NCBI GenBank assembly: GCA_016936695.1 | Contig: JAFGXK010000303.1 | Location: forward strand, 1-6,612 | Source of the DNA: Bacteroidales bacterium | GTDB taxonomy: Bacteria; Bacteroidota; Bacteroidia; Bacteroidales; VadinHA17 | DNA: 6,612 bases | Reading direction: 5' to 3' | Part shown: positions 6,392 to 6,612 of the stretch, piece after piece | Layout of the letters: each line of letters starts with the position of its first letter | Position numbering within the stretch: position 1 is the first letter of the stretch | The notes under the pieces: model-generated | Database searches by the model: none | Seen by the model: only the letters and a program-made list of their open reading frames with translations | What the model was told of the DNA's origin: nothing | Position numbers and translations under genes: made by a program

Positions 6392-6612
6392 CGCATTACA
6401 TCTTTTTTCCACCAGATACAAAATACGCATCGGCCACTGCTGATTATCCCCGATAACCGGCATCTTAAACGTCTTCCAAAATGAAATATCTTACTTAATT
6501 TTGTAAGTTATAAACAGGTTTCTTCCCGACCTTTCCGCAATGAATATTCGTTTTGTAAACTTACCTCGAAGGAAAAACCGGTACTCCTGCATTTCAAAAA
6601 ACTGGTGCAAAG
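6392..6612. other. Apparently non-coding region upstream of the rpsL promoter
   Basis: No recognisable gene, tRNA or mobile-element end is visible here. On the minus strand there are two very short frames: 33 codons from ATG 6592 to TAA 6491, and 27 codons from ATG 6463 to TAA 6380. They lie in the same frame and neither resembles a protein I know. A G/C-containing imperfect hairpin sits at 6438-6462 and a weaker A/T-rich inverted repeat (CTTAC, 8-nt loop, GTAAG) at 6490-6507. In many Bacteroidota rpoC or a small gene lies upstream of rpsL, but no end of such a gene can be recognised before the window stops. Confidence 0.5.
6438..6462 (-). repeat. Imperfect inverted repeat, possible hairpin
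   Basis: On the minus strand TGCCGGTTATC and GATAATCAGCA flank the three bases GGG. Nine of eleven positions pair by Watson-Crick rules, one is a G-U wobble in RNA and one is a C-A mismatch. It lies about 47 bp upstream of the -33 box. It is not followed by a T-run on either strand, so it does not look like an intrinsic terminator. It could be an operator, a structured end of an upstream transcript, or chance. Confidence 0.4.

Noticed and set aside
6496..6503. TAATTTTG on the plus strand, a possible -7 box for a divergent gene.
   Set aside because: No TTTG lies 19-21 bp upstream, and the only gene downstream on that strand would have to be antisense to the operon.
6608..6612. CAAAG at the very end, which could be the start of another minus-strand -7 box (reverse of TAnnTTTG).
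   Set aside because: The window ends before the TA and the -33 element could be seen, so it cannot be judged.

Overview
The window is a core ribosomal-protein operon read entirely from the minus strand. The order of transcription, from high to low coordinates, is rpsL, rpsG, fusA, rpsJ, rplC, rplD, rplW, rplB, rpsS and rplV; rplV runs off the low-coordinate edge. Nine genes are complete and intact. The sequence points to Bacteroidota, most likely a Bacteroidales-like lineage. The reasons are the Bacteroidetes-type promoter (TTTG, 21 bp, TACCTTTG) ahead of rpsL, A/T-rich translation starts with almost no Shine-Dalgarno motifs, an L22 beginning MGARKRNSAEKRKEA, L2 with DHPMGGGEG, and fusA followed directly by rpsJ with no tuf between them. 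Family or genus cannot be fixed from this stretch.

Layout: positions 6392-6612 hold no gene I can support, only an imperfect hairpin and two very short open frames. Positions 6359-6391 hold the promoter and about 6313-6353 the short rpsL leader. The str part (rpsL, rpsG, fusA; 6312-3311) encodes S12, S7 and EF-G. The S10 part (rpsJ to rplV; 3306-1) encodes S10, L3, L4, L23, L2, S19 and L22. Spacers run from 4 to 29 nt, and rplC and rplD overlap by 4 nt, so the ten genes look like one transcription unit.

The products work together in the ribosome. S12 (decoding centre), S7 (mRNA exit/E site), S10 and S19 (head) are 30S proteins; L2 and L3 flank the peptidyl transferase centre; L4 and L22 line the exit tunnel; L23 is the docking site at the tunnel exit; EF-G drives translocation. 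The known Proteobacterial feedback sites, the S7 site between rpsL and rpsG and the L4 leader ahead of rpsJ, have no room here, so any autoregulation must work differently.

I looked for an unusual system and did not find one. This is a conserved housekeeping locus. The least explained part is the roughly 220 bp upstream of the promoter.
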